A stretch of DNA of 64,000 nt from JAFGXT01 sp963677165. GTDB taxonomy: Bacteria; Verrucomicrobiota; Lentisphaeria; Victivallales; SZUA-371. The position numbers and the translations under genes are program-made. The stretch lies in the NCBI GenBank assembly GCA_963677165.2, contig CAXXSX010000002.1, forward strand, positions 1,984,001 through 2,048,000, read 5' to 3'. Each line of letters opens with the position of its first letter. Position 1 is the first letter of the stretch. The notes below the pieces were generated by a model, which was given only the letters and a program-made list of their open reading frames with translations, was not told the DNA's origin and searched no databases. Shown here piece by piece: positions 1 to 9,918 of the stretch.

Positions 1-1
1 G

Positions 2-700
2 GTTGAAGATATGCCGTTCCTGCCTGATGGTACTCCGGTTGATATCGTACTTAATCCGCTTGGTGTACCGAGTCGTATGAACGTTGGACAGGTGCTTGAA
101 ACTCACCTTGGATGGGCTGCCAGAATTCTTGGAATTAAGGTTGCTACTCCGGTGTTCGATGGTATTTCTGAAAAAGAAATTGTCGCACTGATGGAAAAAG
201 CCAATCAGAAACTAGTTGATTCCGGTGATGATGATTACCGCTGGGGCTTCAAGCATAACAGTGACGATAGCTGGTCCTACGATGGTAAGACAAATCTGTA
301 TGATGGTCGTACTGGTAATCAGTTCGGTCAACGTGTCATGGTCGGATATATCTATATGCTGAAACTTGACCACTTGGTGGCCAATAAGATACATGCCCGT
401 GCGGTTGGTCCGTACTCGTTGGTTACGCAACAGCCGCTTGGCGGTAAAGCGCAGCACGGCGGACAGCGCTTCGGAGAAATGGAAGTATGGGCTCTGGAAG
501 CATATGGCGCTGCCTATACGCTTCAGGAAATGCTTACGGTTAAGAGTGATGATGTGTCCGGACGTGCGAGGATTTATGAATCCATCGTGAAAGGACAGAA
601 TATCCTTGATGCCGGAAGGCCTGAATCCTTCAACGTATTGCTGAAGGAAATGCAGAGTCTTGGCCTTGATATCCGAACTGTCAGAAGATCTGACGTCTAA
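2..700 (+). CDS. rpoB: RNA polymerase beta subunit, 3' part (5' end outside window)
   Basis: The frame is open from base 2 and ends in TAA at 698-700, giving about 232 C-terminal residues of the beta subunit, which forms the catalytic core of RNA polymerase with beta'. The invariant C-terminal region is visible: PDGTPVDIVLNPLGVPSRMN at the start, then AVGPYSLVTQQPLGGKAQHG and GGQRFGEMEVWALEAYGAA, which anchor the clamp and contact beta'. An ideal AGGAGG lies immediately after the stop and serves rpoC, so the two genes are cotranscribed and tightly coupled. The N-terminal part is missing only because the window starts here. Confidence 0.98.
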   Translation, partial: VEDMPFLPDGTPVDIVLNPLGVPSRMNVGQVLETHLGWAARILGIKVATPVFDGISEKEIVALMEKANQKLVDSGDDDYRWGFKHNSDDSWSYDGKTNLYDGRTGNQFGQRVMVGYIYMLKLDHLVANKIHARAVGPYSLVTQQPLGGKAQHGGQRFGEMEVWALEAYGAAYTLQEMLTVKSDDVSGRARIYESIVKGQNILDAGRPESFNVLLKEMQSLGLDIRTVRRSDV

Positions 701-714
701 AGGAGGATAGAATC

Positions 715-3700
715 TTGATTGATAATACATATGCTTACAGAGAACTGCTGGGACAGGCCTCTACTTCGGGATTCGAAGCTGTAGCCATCAATGTGGCTTC
801 ACCGGATGTTATTCGTTCCTGGAGCCATGGTGAGGTCAAAAACCCGGAAACTATCAATTACCGTAGTTTTAAGCCGGAAAAGGGTGGACTCTTCTGCGAG
901 AAGATTTTTGGTCCTACCCGTGACTGGGAATGTAACTGCGGAAAATATAAGCGCGTTAAGCACAAAGGTATCGTCTGTGATCGCTGCGGAGTTGAAGTTA
1001 CGCAGTCAAAAGTCAGACGTGAACGTATGGGTCATATTGAACTGGCTGTGCCGGTTTCGCATATTTGGTTTTTCAAATGTATGCCGAGCCGTATCGGTTT
1101 GATTCTGGACCTTACAGCAAGAACGCTTGAACGCATTATTTATTACGAAGACTGGGTCGTTACTGATCCTGGCGATACTCCGCTGAAGCTTGGACAGTCT
1201 CTGTCTGAACTGGAATACCGTCAGGCTCGTGATGATTACGGCGATGCTTTTGATGCTGATATGGGAGCTCCGGCAATCCATACTCTGCTTGAAAAGCTCG
1301 AACTGGAACCGCTAAAGGTTCAGCTCGAAGCCGATCTTGAAAATACTAAAAATAAAGCGATTCGCAAGAAACTTTCAAAACGTTTGCGTCTTGTTGAAGG
1401 TTTTATCAACAGCGGAAGTCGTCCTGAGTGGATGATTCTTAAGGTTCTTCCGGTTATTCCGCCGGATCTCCGTCCGTTGGTTCCGCTGGAAGGCGGTCGA
1501 TTCGCGACTTCAGACCTTAATGACTTGTACCGCAGGGTTATTAACCGTAATAACCGTCTGAAGAACTTGCTGAAACTGCGTACACCTGAAGTCATTATTC
1601 GTAATGAAAAACGTATGTTGCAGGAAGCAGTTGATGCATTGCTTGACAATGGTCGTCATGGTCGTGCTGTTACCGGTGCAGGAAACCGTCCTTTGAAGTC
1701 TCTCAGCGATATGCTGAAAGGTAAGCAGGGGCGTTTCCGTCAGAACTTGTTGGGTAAACGTGTTGACTATTCCGGTCGTTCTGTTATCGTTGTTGGACCG
1801 GAATTGAAAATCTGGCAATGCGGATTACCGAAGAAGATGGCTCTGGTTCTTTTCGAACCATTCATTATTAGACATTTGAAAGGGCGTGGTCATGCTCATA
1901 CCGTTCGCGGTGCGAAGAAAATGATCGAACGTGGTGAACCGGTCGTATGGGATATTCTCGAAGAAGTTACTCAGGGACATCCGGTTATGCTCAACCGTGC
2001 GCCTACATTGCACCGTCTTAGTATTCAGGCATTTGACCCGAAACTAATTGAAGGTTCTGCTCTCCGTATTCATCCGTTGGTTTGTACAGCGTATAACGCC
2101 GACTTTGATGGTGACCAGATGGCGGTGCATGTTCCGTTGTCGAATGAAGCTCAGATGGAAACGAAGCTGTTGATGCTGGCTCCGAATAATATCTTCTCAC
2201 CGGCGAATGGTAAACCTATTACTACACCGACACAGGATATTACTCTTGGATCATACTATCTAACAGTTGATCCGCAGCATAAAGATAAAGCGAAGTCTTA
2301 CAAGGATTATTTCGAAGTGCTGTATGCGCTAGATTGCGGATATATCGGCATTCATGATGCAGTTAAGATTCCTAATCCTGATGTTGGTCGACAGACGGTT
2401 TATGGTGATGAAGAACAGAGATTTATTCTGACTACCCCGGGACGTTGTATTTTTAACGAAATCTGGGCGGATGAACTTGGATTCTTCAACCAAGTTGCCG
2501 GAAAGAAACAGCTTGGACAGCTGATCAGTGCATCATATAAACTTGTTGGTCATGAAGCTACTGTTAATCTCCTTGATAATCTTAAAGACCTTGGTTATGA
2601 ATATGCTACTGCGGCCGGTTACTCCATTTCTATTACCGACCTGGTTGTACCTGACACCAAGGAAAATCTGATTGAAGTTGCGCGTGGAGAAATCTCCAAG
2701 GTATTGAATCAGTATGACAAGGGTGTTTTGACTGAAGGTGAACGTCATAACAAGGTTATCGATATCTGGACCCAGACCAGTAATAAGGTGGCGAATGAAC
2801 TGTTCCTTATTCTGGAAAAGGCTCGCAGTGAAAATAATATTAACCCGGTATACGCTATGCTTGACTCTGGCGCTCGTGGTAGTAAAGACCAGATTCGTCA
2901 GCTTGCAGGTATGCGCGGACTGATGGCAAAACCGTCCGGTGATATCATTGAACGTCCGATTATCTCTAACTTCCGTGAAGGTTTGACCGTGTTGGAATAC
3001 TTTATCAGTACACACGGTGCACGTAAAGGTCTGGCTGATACCGCGCTTAAGACAGCGGACTCCGGTTACATGACCCGTAAACTGGTGGATGTAGCTCAGG
3101 ATATCATTTGCCGTACTCATGATTGCGGAACAGTCAAAGGTATCTGGGTTAGCCCGATTGTTGAAGGTGACGAAGAAATTCTGCCTTTGAAAAGCCGTTT
3201 GCTCGGTCGATTTAGCTCAACCGATATTAAAGACCCGGCATATGATGATGGCAGACTGATTGTTGGAGCTGGTGAAGAACTGACTCCTGATGTCTGTGAT
3301 TTGATTGATAAACGCGGTATTAATCGTGTTCTGATTCGTTCGGTTTTGACTTGTGATGTTGATCATGGTGTTTGTATCAAATGTTACGGACGTAACCTGG
3401 CTAATGACAAGTTGGCTGAAATTGGCGATGCTCTGGGTATTATTGCTGCTCAGTCAATTGGTGAGCCTGGAACACAGCTGACAATGAGAACGTTCCATAT
3501 CGGTGGTACTGCATCATCTGCATACAAGCAGCCGGTTATTGCCGCTCGTAATGCTGGTAGGATTAAACTTGAAAACGTTCGTACCGTTGTTAATGAAAAA
3601 GGCCAGACAATCGTTGTAAATAAAAACGGTTTTGTTATTATTTACGATGAAGAAAAAGCCAAATCAGAAGAAAAGCGCGCCCGTGAAAATGCTCGTAAAG

Positions 3701-4959
3701 AGGCTGAACTCATCGGCGGTTTTTATAATAAAGATTATGATTACTGGACTGATGCCTTGAAGTCTGCTGAGCTTGACCGCTATGAGGTTGAGACTGGTGC
3801 CGTACTTGAAAAAGGCGAAGGTGACTTAGTAAAAGCGAATGAAAAATTCATCCACTGGGATCCTTATCACTTGCCGATCATTGTTGAAGAGAACGGTACA
3901 GTTGAACTTCATGACCTGGTGGAAGGTGTAACCCTGAATCGTATTGAACGTGGCGGTACCGAAGAAGTCACGGTTATGGAGCATCGTGAGGACCTTCATC
4001 CTCAGGTGGTCATCAAGGATAGTCAGGGAGAGTTTCTGGCCAACTATCCATTGCCTGCAGGTGCGTTCCTGATGGCACAGGATGGCGACCAGGTAAAAGC
4101 TGGTGTTAATATCGCGCGTGTTCCGCGTCAGACTGCCAAGAATAAAGATATTACCGGGGGTCTGCCGCGCGTAGCTGAATTGTTTGAAGCCCGTACTCCA
4201 AAAGAGATCGCGGAAATTGCGCGTATCGATGGTCTGGTCGAGTTGGGAAAGATGTCTCGCGGTAAACGTCAGTTGTTGATTCGTGACCCGGAAAGTGGTC
4301 AGGTCGAAGAGCACAATAATATTCCGACAAACAAACACCTCATTGTTGGTAAAGGCGATTTCGTTCGAAAAGGACAGAAGTTGACTGAAGGAGCAGTTGT
4401 CCCGCATACATTGCTGGAGATCTGCGGACCTCATGAACTTCAGAAATATCTGGTAAACGAAATTCAGATGGTATATCGTGCTCAGGGCGTGGAAATTAAC
4501 GACAAACACATTGAAATCATTATCCGTCAGATGATGCAGAAGGTCAAGATTACTGATCAGGGTACTACCAGGTTCCTGACAGGTGAACAGATCGATAAGT
4601 TTGAGTTCCTCGCGGAAAATGAAGCGGTTATCGCCCGTGGTGGTCAGCCTGCACAGGCTGAACCGGTACTGCTGGGTATTACTAAGGCTTCACTTGAAAC
4701 TGAAAGTTTCATTTCCGCGGCCTCATTCCAGGATACTACCCGTATTCTGACCGATGCGGCAACCCTCGGCAAGGCCGATATGCTGCGCGGTTTCAAGGAA
4801 AATGTCATAACCGGACATTTGATTCCTGCGGGTACCGGATCACTGGTTTATCAGTCTGCCGGAATTAAAAAGCTTGGAGAAGAAATCATCGAAGAAAACA
4901 TTTTCGATCAGGAAATGGAAGAGGACGGTGATGATCAGATTTCCCTCGAAGATATCTGA
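715..4959 (+). CDS. rpoC: RNA polymerase beta' subunit
   Basis: A 1414-residue beta' subunit, close to the length of the E. coli protein. Visible landmarks are the N-terminal zinc site (CNCGKYKRVKHKGIVCDRCG, about residues 73-92), the catalytic Mg-binding NADFDGD (about residue 461), the bridge-helix/trigger-loop region with IGEPGTQLTMRTFHIGG, and the second zinc site CDVDHGVCIKCYGR (about residue 880). The start is a TTG at 715, eight bases after AGGAGG at 701-706. No in-frame ATG lies nearby, so the TTG call is well supported. A strong terminator follows at 5015, closing the rpoBC transcript. Confidence 0.98.
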   Translation: MIDNTYAYRELLGQASTSGFEAVAINVASPDVIRSWSHGEVKNPETINYRSFKPEKGGLFCEKIFGPTRDWECNCGKYKRVKHKGIVCDRCGVEVTQSKVRRERMGHIELAVPVSHIWFFKCMPSRIGLILDLTARTLERIIYYEDWVVTDPGDTPLKLGQSLSELEYRQARDDYGDAFDADMGAPAIHTLLEKLELEPLKVQLEADLENTKNKAIRKKLSKRLRLVEGFINSGSRPEWMILKVLPVIPPDLRPLVPLEGGRFATSDLNDLYRRVINRNNRLKNLLKLRTPEVIIRNEKRMLQEAVDALLDNGRHGRAVTGAGNRPLKSLSDMLKGKQGRFRQNLLGKRVDYSGRSVIVVGPELKIWQCGLPKKMALVLFEPFIIRHLKGRGHAHTVRGAKKMIERGEPVVWDILEEVTQGHPVMLNRAPTLHRLSIQAFDPKLIEGSALRIHPLVCTAYNADFDGDQMAVHVPLSNEAQMETKLLMLAPNNIFSPANGKPITTPTQDITLGSYYLTVDPQHKDKAKSYKDYFEVLYALDCGYIGIHDAVKIPNPDVGRQTVYGDEEQRFILTTPGRCIFNEIWADELGFFNQVAGKKQLGQLISASYKLVGHEATVNLLDNLKDLGYEYATAAGYSISITDLVVPDTKENLIEVARGEISKVLNQYDKGVLTEGERHNKVIDIWTQTSNKVANELFLILEKARSENNINPVYAMLDSGARGSKDQIRQLAGMRGLMAKPSGDIIERPIISNFREGLTVLEYFISTHGARKGLADTALKTADSGYMTRKLVDVAQDIICRTHDCGTVKGIWVSPIVEGDEEILPLKSRLLGRFSSTDIKDPAYDDGRLIVGAGEELTPDVCDLIDKRGINRVLIRSVLTCDVDHGVCIKCYGRNLANDKLAEIGDALGIIAAQSIGEPGTQLTMRTFHIGGTASSAYKQPVIAARNAGRIKLENVRTVVNEKGQTIVVNKNGFVIIYDEEKAKSEEKRARENARKEAELIGGFYNKDYDYWTDALKSAELDRYEVETGAVLEKGEGDLVKANEKFIHWDPYHLPIIVEENGTVELHDLVEGVTLNRIERGGTEEVTVMEHREDLHPQVVIKDSQGEFLANYPLPAGAFLMAQDGDQVKAGVNIARVPRQTAKNKDITGGLPRVAELFEARTPKEIAEIARIDGLVELGKMSRGKRQLLIRDPESGQVEEHNNIPTNKHLIVGKGDFVRKGQKLTEGAVVPHTLLEICGPHELQKYLVNEIQMVYRAQGVEINDKHIEIIIRQMMQKVKITDQGTTRFLTGEQIDKFEFLAENEAVIARGGQPAQAEPVLLGITKASLETESFISAASFQDTTRILTDAATLGKADMLRGFKENVITGHLIPAGTGSLVYQSAGIKKLGEEIIEENIFDQEMEEDGDDQISLEDI

Positions 4960-5014
4960 TGCGCATAGCGCTTTCTTAAAAAAGCGGAAAAAATCGTAAA
5001 ATATATTTGATTTT

Positions 5015-5061
5015 ATACAAAGGGAGTTTACTTTATTCTCCCTTTGTATATGATTTTTTTT
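5015..5061 (+). terminator. Rho-independent terminator after rpoC
   Basis: A perfect 12-bp stem (5015-5026 with 5038-5049, arms ATACAAAGGGAG / CTCCCTTTGTAT) with an 11-nt loop is followed by a run of nine T at 5053-5061. A smaller hairpin (CGCTTT/AAAGCG, 4968-4985) precedes it. It ends the rpoBC transcript and implies that rpsL has its own promoter within 5062-5148, which is very AT-rich but shows no clear consensus boxes. Confidence 0.9.
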
Positions 5062-5148
5062 GCAGGCGCAAGTCTGAAAAGGGAATAGGCAAGGCGTAAA
5101 AAATAGATTTTTATATATAAATATAAAGTAAAATAAGGTATTTGGATT

Positions 5149-5520
5149 ATGCCGACAATTAATCAGTTGGTCCGTAATGGACGTCAAAGAAAATGGAAGA
5201 AGAGTAAATCAAGAGCTCTTAACAACTGTCCGCAGCGTCGTGGCGTTTGCATGCAGGTTACAACAAGAACTCCTAAAAAGCCGAACTCTGCTATGCGTAG
5301 AATTGCCAGAGTTCGCCTGACTAATGGTCAGGAAGTTACCGCATATATCGGTGGTGAAGGCCATAACCTGCAGGAACACTCTGTTGTTCTGGTTAAGGGC
5401 GGTCGTGTTCGCGACCTTCCGGGTGTACGTTACCATGTCGTTCGTGGCGCTCTCGACTGTCTTGGTGTTGATGCACGTAAGCAGAGTCGTTCTAAGTATG
5501 GCCAGAAGCGCTCTAGGTAG
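5149..5520 (+). CDS. rpsL: 30S ribosomal protein S12
   Basis: A 123-residue S12, the decoding-centre protein of the small subunit. It carries the invariant TPKKPNSAMRR segment and the PGVRYHVVRGALD segment; the Lys residues at which streptomycin-resistance changes occur in other bacteria lie in these regions. First gene of a str-type cluster rpsL-rpsG-fusA-rpsJ. The ribosome-binding site is weak (AAGG at 5135-5138). Confidence 0.98.
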   Translation: MPTINQLVRNGRQRKWKKSKSRALNNCPQRRGVCMQVTTRTPKKPNSAMRRIARVRLTNGQEVTAYIGGEGHNLQEHSVVLVKGGRVRDLPGVRYHVVRGALDCLGVDARKQSRSKYGQKRSR

Positions 5521-5553
5521 TAAAGGTATTATTGGTTTATGGTAACTGCTTGA

Positions 5554-5588
5554 AAAACTGTCGTCATCGGTTGGATGCCGGCAGTTTT
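5554..5588 (+). promoter_or_regulatory. Stable hairpin in the rpsL-rpsG gap (possible S7 autoregulatory site)
   Basis: AAAACTGTCG (5554-5563) pairs with CGGCAGTTTT (5579-5588), with one G-U, and the enclosed CATC/GATG extends the helix. A second mini-hairpin CTGTAAAACAG follows. No T-run follows, so it is not a terminator. In E. coli, S7 represses its own operon by binding the S12-S7 intercistronic RNA. A comparable role here is inferred from position only. Confidence 0.45.
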
Positions 5589-5623
5589 ACTGTAAAACAG
5601 CGAAAAATTTGAGGATATAAAAA

Positions 5624-6094
5624 ATGAGAAGACGTAAGGCTGTCAAAAGGGAGTTAACCCCGGATGTCAAGTACAACAGCGAGCTGGTAGCCCGCCTGAT
5701 CAGTACTATTATGGAACGCGGTAAAAAATCAACCGCGCAGCGTATCGTATATGGTGCGTTTGATGTAATAGCTTCAAAGAAAAAAGATATGGATCCGTTG
5801 GAAGTTTTCCTTCAGGCTCTTGAAAATGTTAAGCCGAAACTGGAAGTAAAAAGCCGCCGTGTTGGTGGTGCAACTTATCAGGTTCCGATTGAAGTGAGCA
5901 ATGACCGTCAGGTTGCGCTTGCTCTTCGCTGGATCAAAACATTTTCTCAAGGCCGTAAAGGAAAATCCATGCAGGATTCCCTCTCCGCAGAAATTCTCGA
6001 AGCGTTCGAAAATACCGGCGCTTCAGTGAAGAAAAAAGAAGACACTCTGAAAATGGCGCAGGCTAATAAAGCTTTCGCTCATTACAGATGGTAA
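5624..6094 (+). CDS. rpsG: 30S ribosomal protein S7
   Basis: A 156-residue S7, the primary 16S rRNA-binding protein that nucleates assembly of the 30S head. It opens with the typical MRRRKAVKRELTPD and contains the conserved GGATYQVPIEV and ALRWI segments. A GAGGAT ribosome-binding site precedes the ATG. It lies between rpsL and fusA in the normal str order, and the intercistronic hairpin upstream may regulate it. Confidence 0.98.
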   Translation: MRRRKAVKRELTPDVKYNSELVARLISTIMERGKKSTAQRIVYGAFDVIASKKKDMDPLEVFLQALENVKPKLEVKSRRVGGATYQVPIEVSNDRQVALALRWIKTFSQGRKGKSMQDSLSAEILEAFENTGASVKKKEDTLKMAQANKAFAHYRW

Positions 6095-6118
6095 TTAAAG
6101 CGACGGATCATCACTATT

Positions 6119-8236
6119 ATGGCTAACATTGAGAAAAAATATAATGAGTCCTCCGGCAGAATGGTTCCGCTTATGCAGACCCGTAATGTTGGTATTATGG
6201 CTCACATCGATGCCGGTAAAACAACATTGACTGAACGTTTCCTGTATTACACCGGAGTAAATTACAAAATTGGTGAAGTTCATGAAGGTAATGCCACCAT
6301 GGACTGGATGGAACAGGAACAGGAACGCGGTATTACGATTACTTCCGCTGCAACTACTTGCTTCTGGAAAGAACACCGTATTAACATTATTGATACTCCG
6401 GGACACGTTGACTTTACCGCTGAAGTTGAGCGTTCATTGCGCGTGCTTGACGGTGCTGTAGCCGTCTTTTGTGCAGTGGGTAAAGTTCAGCCACAGTCTG
6501 AAACTGTATGGCGTCAGGCACAGGGATATAAAGTTCCGATCATGGCTTGTGTTAACAAGATGGACCGTACCGGTGCTGACTTTGACGGCGTTGTTGAGGA
6601 TATTCGCACTAAGCTTGGTGCAACTGCAGTTCCATTGCAAATTCCGATAGGCGCTGAAGCAGATTTTCAGGGTGTTATTGATATTGTTGAGAAAAAAGCT
6701 ATCTATTTCGATGGTGATGAATTCGGCGCAACTATGAGAGTTGAAGACGTTCCGGCGGACTTTCAGGATCAGGTTGATGAAGCTTTTCATTATCTTGTTG
6801 AATGTGTGGCAGAAGTCGATGAAGATGTTATGGAAGTTTATCTGGCTGATGAAACTCCGAGCAATGAAATGCTCATTAAGGGGCTTCGTGATGCAGTTAT
6901 TTCTTGTGACATTGTTCCGGTTGTCTGTTGTTCTGCTTTCAAGAATAAAGGTGTTCAACCTGTTCTTGACGCAATTAACGCTTATATGCCGTCTCCCGTA
7001 GATATCTGGGATATTCAGGGTGTTGATCCGAAGACTGAAAAAGCTGTTTCCAGACATTGCGGTGATGATGAACCGTTCTCTGCTCTGGTTTTCAAGATTA
7101 TGAATGACCCGTATGTGGGTAAACTTACTTTCTTCCGTGTTTATTCCGGAACTGCAGAAAAAGGCGCAAGTGTTTACAATCCCCGTACACGTAACCGTGA
7201 ACGTCTTGGGCGTCTTCTTCAGATGCATGCTAACTCCCGTGAAGAACGTGACCAGATTTACAGTGGTGACATCGCGGCAGCCGTTGGTCTGAAAAATGTT
7301 ACTACCGGTGATACGATTTGCGCTGAAAACAATGCCGTTGTATTGGAATCCATGGTATTCCCTGAACCGGTAATTTCAATTGCTGTTGAGCCTAAGACTT
7401 CCAGTGAACGTGATAAGCTATATAAGGCTCTCGGCGCTCTTTCTGATGAAGACCCGACCTTCAATGTTCGTACTGATAATGAAACAGGACAGACCATTAT
7501 TTCCGGTATGGGTGAACTTCATCTGGAAATTATCGCTGACCGTTTGAAGCGTGAGTTCAAAGTTGAAGCAACTACCGGTGCTCCGCAGGTATCTTACCGT
7601 GAATCGATTAATGGTGAAGCCCGCGCCGATACCAAATTTGTTCGTCAGAGCGGTGGACGTGGTCAGTACGGTCATGTTATTCTTCAGCTTACACCGAAAG
7701 AACGCGGACATGGAATCACTATCGAAAATAAAGTTGTCGGTGGTAACATTCCGAAAGAATATATTAAACCAGTTGAACAGGGAATTACAGAAGCTGCCGC
7801 AACCGGCGTAATTTGTGGTTCTCCGGTAATCGACTTCCATATTGATATTGTTGATGGTTCTTACCACCCGGTTGACTCCTCTGAAATGGCATTTAAAGTT
7901 GCCGGTTCTATGGCATTCAAGGAAGCCTGTAACAAAGCAGGTATTTCTGTGCTTGAACCAGTTATGAAAGTTGCCATTACAACTCCGGATGAACACATGG
8001 GCGACCTTATTAGCGATATCACCAGCCGTCGCGGCAATATTGTAGAGGTTGATTCCGATTCTAGTGACAATTTCACCAAAATTACAGCACATGCACCGCT
8101 GGCTGAACTTTTCGGATATGCTACTGCAATCCGTTCTCTGTCCAGAGGTCGCGCCTCTTATTCGATGGAACCGTCACACTTTGATAATGTACCAAAATCA
8201 ATTCAACAAGAAATTGTGGAGAAAAGTCAATCATGA
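6119..8236 (+). CDS. fusA: Translation elongation factor G
   Basis: A 705-residue EF-G, the GTPase that drives ribosomal translocation. GTP-binding motifs are clear: P-loop AHIDAGKTT, switch region ERGITITSA, DTPGHVDFT, and NKMDR. Domain III carries GMGELHLEI and domain IV carries SGGRGQYGHV. The length is normal for a canonical EF-G. The start sits 25 bases after rpsG. The stop overlaps the rpsJ start (ATGA at 8233-8236), so no tuf gene intervenes, unlike in many proteobacteria. Confidence 0.98.
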   Translation: MANIEKKYNESSGRMVPLMQTRNVGIMAHIDAGKTTLTERFLYYTGVNYKIGEVHEGNATMDWMEQEQERGITITSAATTCFWKEHRINIIDTPGHVDFTAEVERSLRVLDGAVAVFCAVGKVQPQSETVWRQAQGYKVPIMACVNKMDRTGADFDGVVEDIRTKLGATAVPLQIPIGAEADFQGVIDIVEKKAIYFDGDEFGATMRVEDVPADFQDQVDEAFHYLVECVAEVDEDVMEVYLADETPSNEMLIKGLRDAVISCDIVPVVCCSAFKNKGVQPVLDAINAYMPSPVDIWDIQGVDPKTEKAVSRHCGDDEPFSALVFKIMNDPYVGKLTFFRVYSGTAEKGASVYNPRTRNRERLGRLLQMHANSREERDQIYSGDIAAAVGLKNVTTGDTICAENNAVVLESMVFPEPVISIAVEPKTSSERDKLYKALGALSDEDPTFNVRTDNETGQTIISGMGELHLEIIADRLKREFKVEATTGAPQVSYRESINGEARADTKFVRQSGGRGQYGHVILQLTPKERGHGITIENKVVGGNIPKEYIKPVEQGITEAAATGVICGSPVIDFHIDIVDGSYHPVDSSEMAFKVAGSMAFKEACNKAGISVLEPVMKVAITTPDEHMGDLISDITSRRGNIVEVDSDSSDNFTKITAHAPLAELFGYATAIRSLSRGRASYSMEPSHFDNVPKSIQQEIVEKSQS

Positions 8237-8550
8237 GCGCAACACAGAAAATAAGAATTCGATTGCAGGCTTATGAGCACCGTATTCTCGATCAGTCTGT
8301 AACTGAGATCTTGAATACTGCTCGTAGAACCGGTTCTCTTGTTGCGGGTCCAATTCCGTTGCCGACCCGTATAGAGAGACTGAGTGTTAATCGTTCTCCT
8401 CACGTGAACAAAAAGTCGATGGAGCAGTTTGAAGTCAGAACCCACAAACGCCTGATGGATATTATTAATCCGACTTCCAAGACCGTGGATGAGCTGAAAA
8501 AGCTTAATCTTCCGGCTGGTGTCGATATTTCCATTAAGATCGGGGCCTGA
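8233..8550 (+). CDS. rpsJ: 30S ribosomal protein S10
   Basis: A 105-residue S10, a head protein of the 30S subunit that also acts with NusB in antitermination in other bacteria. It contains IRIRLQAYEH, the GPIPLPTR loop and the C-terminal INPTSKTVDELKKL. Its ATG overlaps the fusA stop by four bases, with GGAG in the fusA 3' end as ribosome-binding site, so it is translationally coupled to EF-G. The fusA-rpsJ junction without tuf is the arrangement also seen in chlamydiae. Confidence 0.98.
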   Translation: MSATQKIRIRLQAYEHRILDQSVTEILNTARRTGSLVAGPIPLPTRIERLSVNRSPHVNKKSMEQFEVRTHKRLMDIINPTSKTVDELKKLNLPAGVDISIKIGA

Positions 8551-8611
8551 TCAATCAACCAGATACCAATGCTTCGATAACCGAACGAAGTAAGTATCTT
8601 TAAGGAGAATT

Positions 8612-9256
8612 ATGAAAGGTATAATCGGTAAAAAAGTTGGGATGACCCAGGTATATGCCGAGAATGGAGCCGTTGTTCCGGTAACCGTTCTTGAAGCAGG
8701 TCCCTGCGTTGTCGTAGACGTCAAAACTCAGGAAAGCAATGGTTATTCGGCATTGCAGCTGGGCTATGGCTCCCGCAAGGTAAAAAATGTTTCTAAGCCG
8801 TTGCTTGGACATTACAAGAAAAGCGGAGCAGACAGCAATCCTCCTGCAGTTGTTCGTGAGATTAGAATGGACAATGATCCAGAAGCTGAACTTGGCAGTG
8901 AGCTCAAAGTTGATATGTTCAACGTTGACGAATATCTCGATGTCACTGGTACCACTAAGGGCCGCGGTTTTCAGGGTGTTGTTAAACGCTATAACTTCGG
9001 CGGTGGCCGTTATAGTCATGGCGGCGGCTGGAAAAGAAAGCCGGGTTCTATCGGACAATGTGAATTCCCTGGCCGTGTTGATAAAGGCAAGAAACTGCCT
9101 GGTCAAATGGGTAACGTCCGCAGAACGATTCAGAATCTCAAAATCGTCCGGGTTGTTCCGGAAGAAAATCTGGTCTTCGTTAAAGGTGCAGTTCCCGGAC
9201 CCAAAGGCGGAACTCTCGTAATCAAAAGCGCCAGGAAAAAAAACAGCGAAAGCTGA
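8612..9256 (+). CDS. rplC: 50S ribosomal protein L3
   Basis: A 214-residue L3, which reaches the peptidyl-transferase centre. The N-terminus MKGIIGKKVGMTQVY and the internal basic loop around HGGGWKRKPGSIGQ are diagnostic. The Gln ending that motif aligns with the methylated Gln of E. coli L3. AAGGAG lies at the right distance upstream. About 60 bases separate it from rpsJ, leaving room for an operon leader, but no convincing structure was recognised there. Confidence 0.98.
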   Translation: MKGIIGKKVGMTQVYAENGAVVPVTVLEAGPCVVVDVKTQESNGYSALQLGYGSRKVKNVSKPLLGHYKKSGADSNPPAVVREIRMDNDPEAELGSELKVDMFNVDEYLDVTGTTKGRGFQGVVKRYNFGGGRYSHGGGWKRKPGSIGQCEFPGRVDKGKKLPGQMGNVRRTIQNLKIVRVVPEENLVFVKGAVPGPKGGTLVIKSARKKNSES

Positions 9257-9279
9257 TCGAACAAAGGTAGGTGAATAAG

Positions 9280-9906
9280 ATGCCGAAAAAATTGGATATA
9301 CTTGACTGCAAAGGCGCCGTTTCCGGCGATTATGCAATCGAGGACAGCTGCCTTGAAATGGAAAAAGGCGCTCAGGCTGTTCACGATGTAGTCGTGGCCT
9401 TTCTGGCCGAACAGCGTGCTGGAACTGCATGCACAAAAACTCGTGGCGAACGTCGCGGCGGTGGCGCAAAACCTTTCAAGCAGAAAGGTCTTGGTCGTGC
9501 CCGTAGCGGTAGTAGCCGTAACCCTGTATGGACTGGCGGTGGTATTATCTTCGGACCGAAACCCCGCAGCTTCAGCAAGAAAGTGAACAAAAAAGTACGT
9601 ACTCTTGCGCTTAAGCGTGCTTTTTCAGAGCTGATTGAAAAAGACGGTCTTGCCGTTATTGATAAGTTCGAACTTGCTGATAGCAAAACTAAGAGTGCCA
9701 AAGCTGTTTTGGACGGCCTTGGTGTTGATGGTGCAGTTATGCTTGTGGTAAAAGATTATGATCAGAATGTTGATCTTGCAACCAGAAATCTGGCTGATGT
9801 TCTTACGATCAGAGCCGCTTCTGTTAATGTTTACCAGCTGCTGTATTTCTCTAAAGTTATTTTTACAAAAGATGCACTGGACGAATTCGTTCAGCGCCTG
9901 GCATAA
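9280..9906 (+). CDS. rplD: 50S ribosomal protein L4
   Basis: A 208-residue L4, which lines the exit tunnel with its basic extended loop (GERRGGGAKPFKQKGLGRAR and flanks, about residues 50-75). The frame also permits a GTG at 9271, but AGGTAGGTG at 9265-9273 sits at ribosome-binding distance from the ATG at 9280, so the ATG is preferred. In E. coli, L4 autoregulates the S10 operon; nothing in this sequence proves that here. Confidence 0.96.
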   Translation: MPKKLDILDCKGAVSGDYAIEDSCLEMEKGAQAVHDVVVAFLAEQRAGTACTKTRGERRGGGAKPFKQKGLGRARSGSSRNPVWTGGGIIFGPKPRSFSKKVNKKVRTLALKRAFSELIEKDGLAVIDKFELADSKTKSAKAVLDGLGVDGAVMLVVKDYDQNVDLATRNLADVLTIRAASVNVYQLLYFSKVIFTKDALDEFVQRLA

Positions 9907-9918
9907 GGAGGTATTGAA

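Noticed and set aside
2533..4509. Antisense open frames inside rpoC
   Set aside because: rpoC is unambiguous over this range; the antisense frames have no ribosome-binding sites or recognisable domains.
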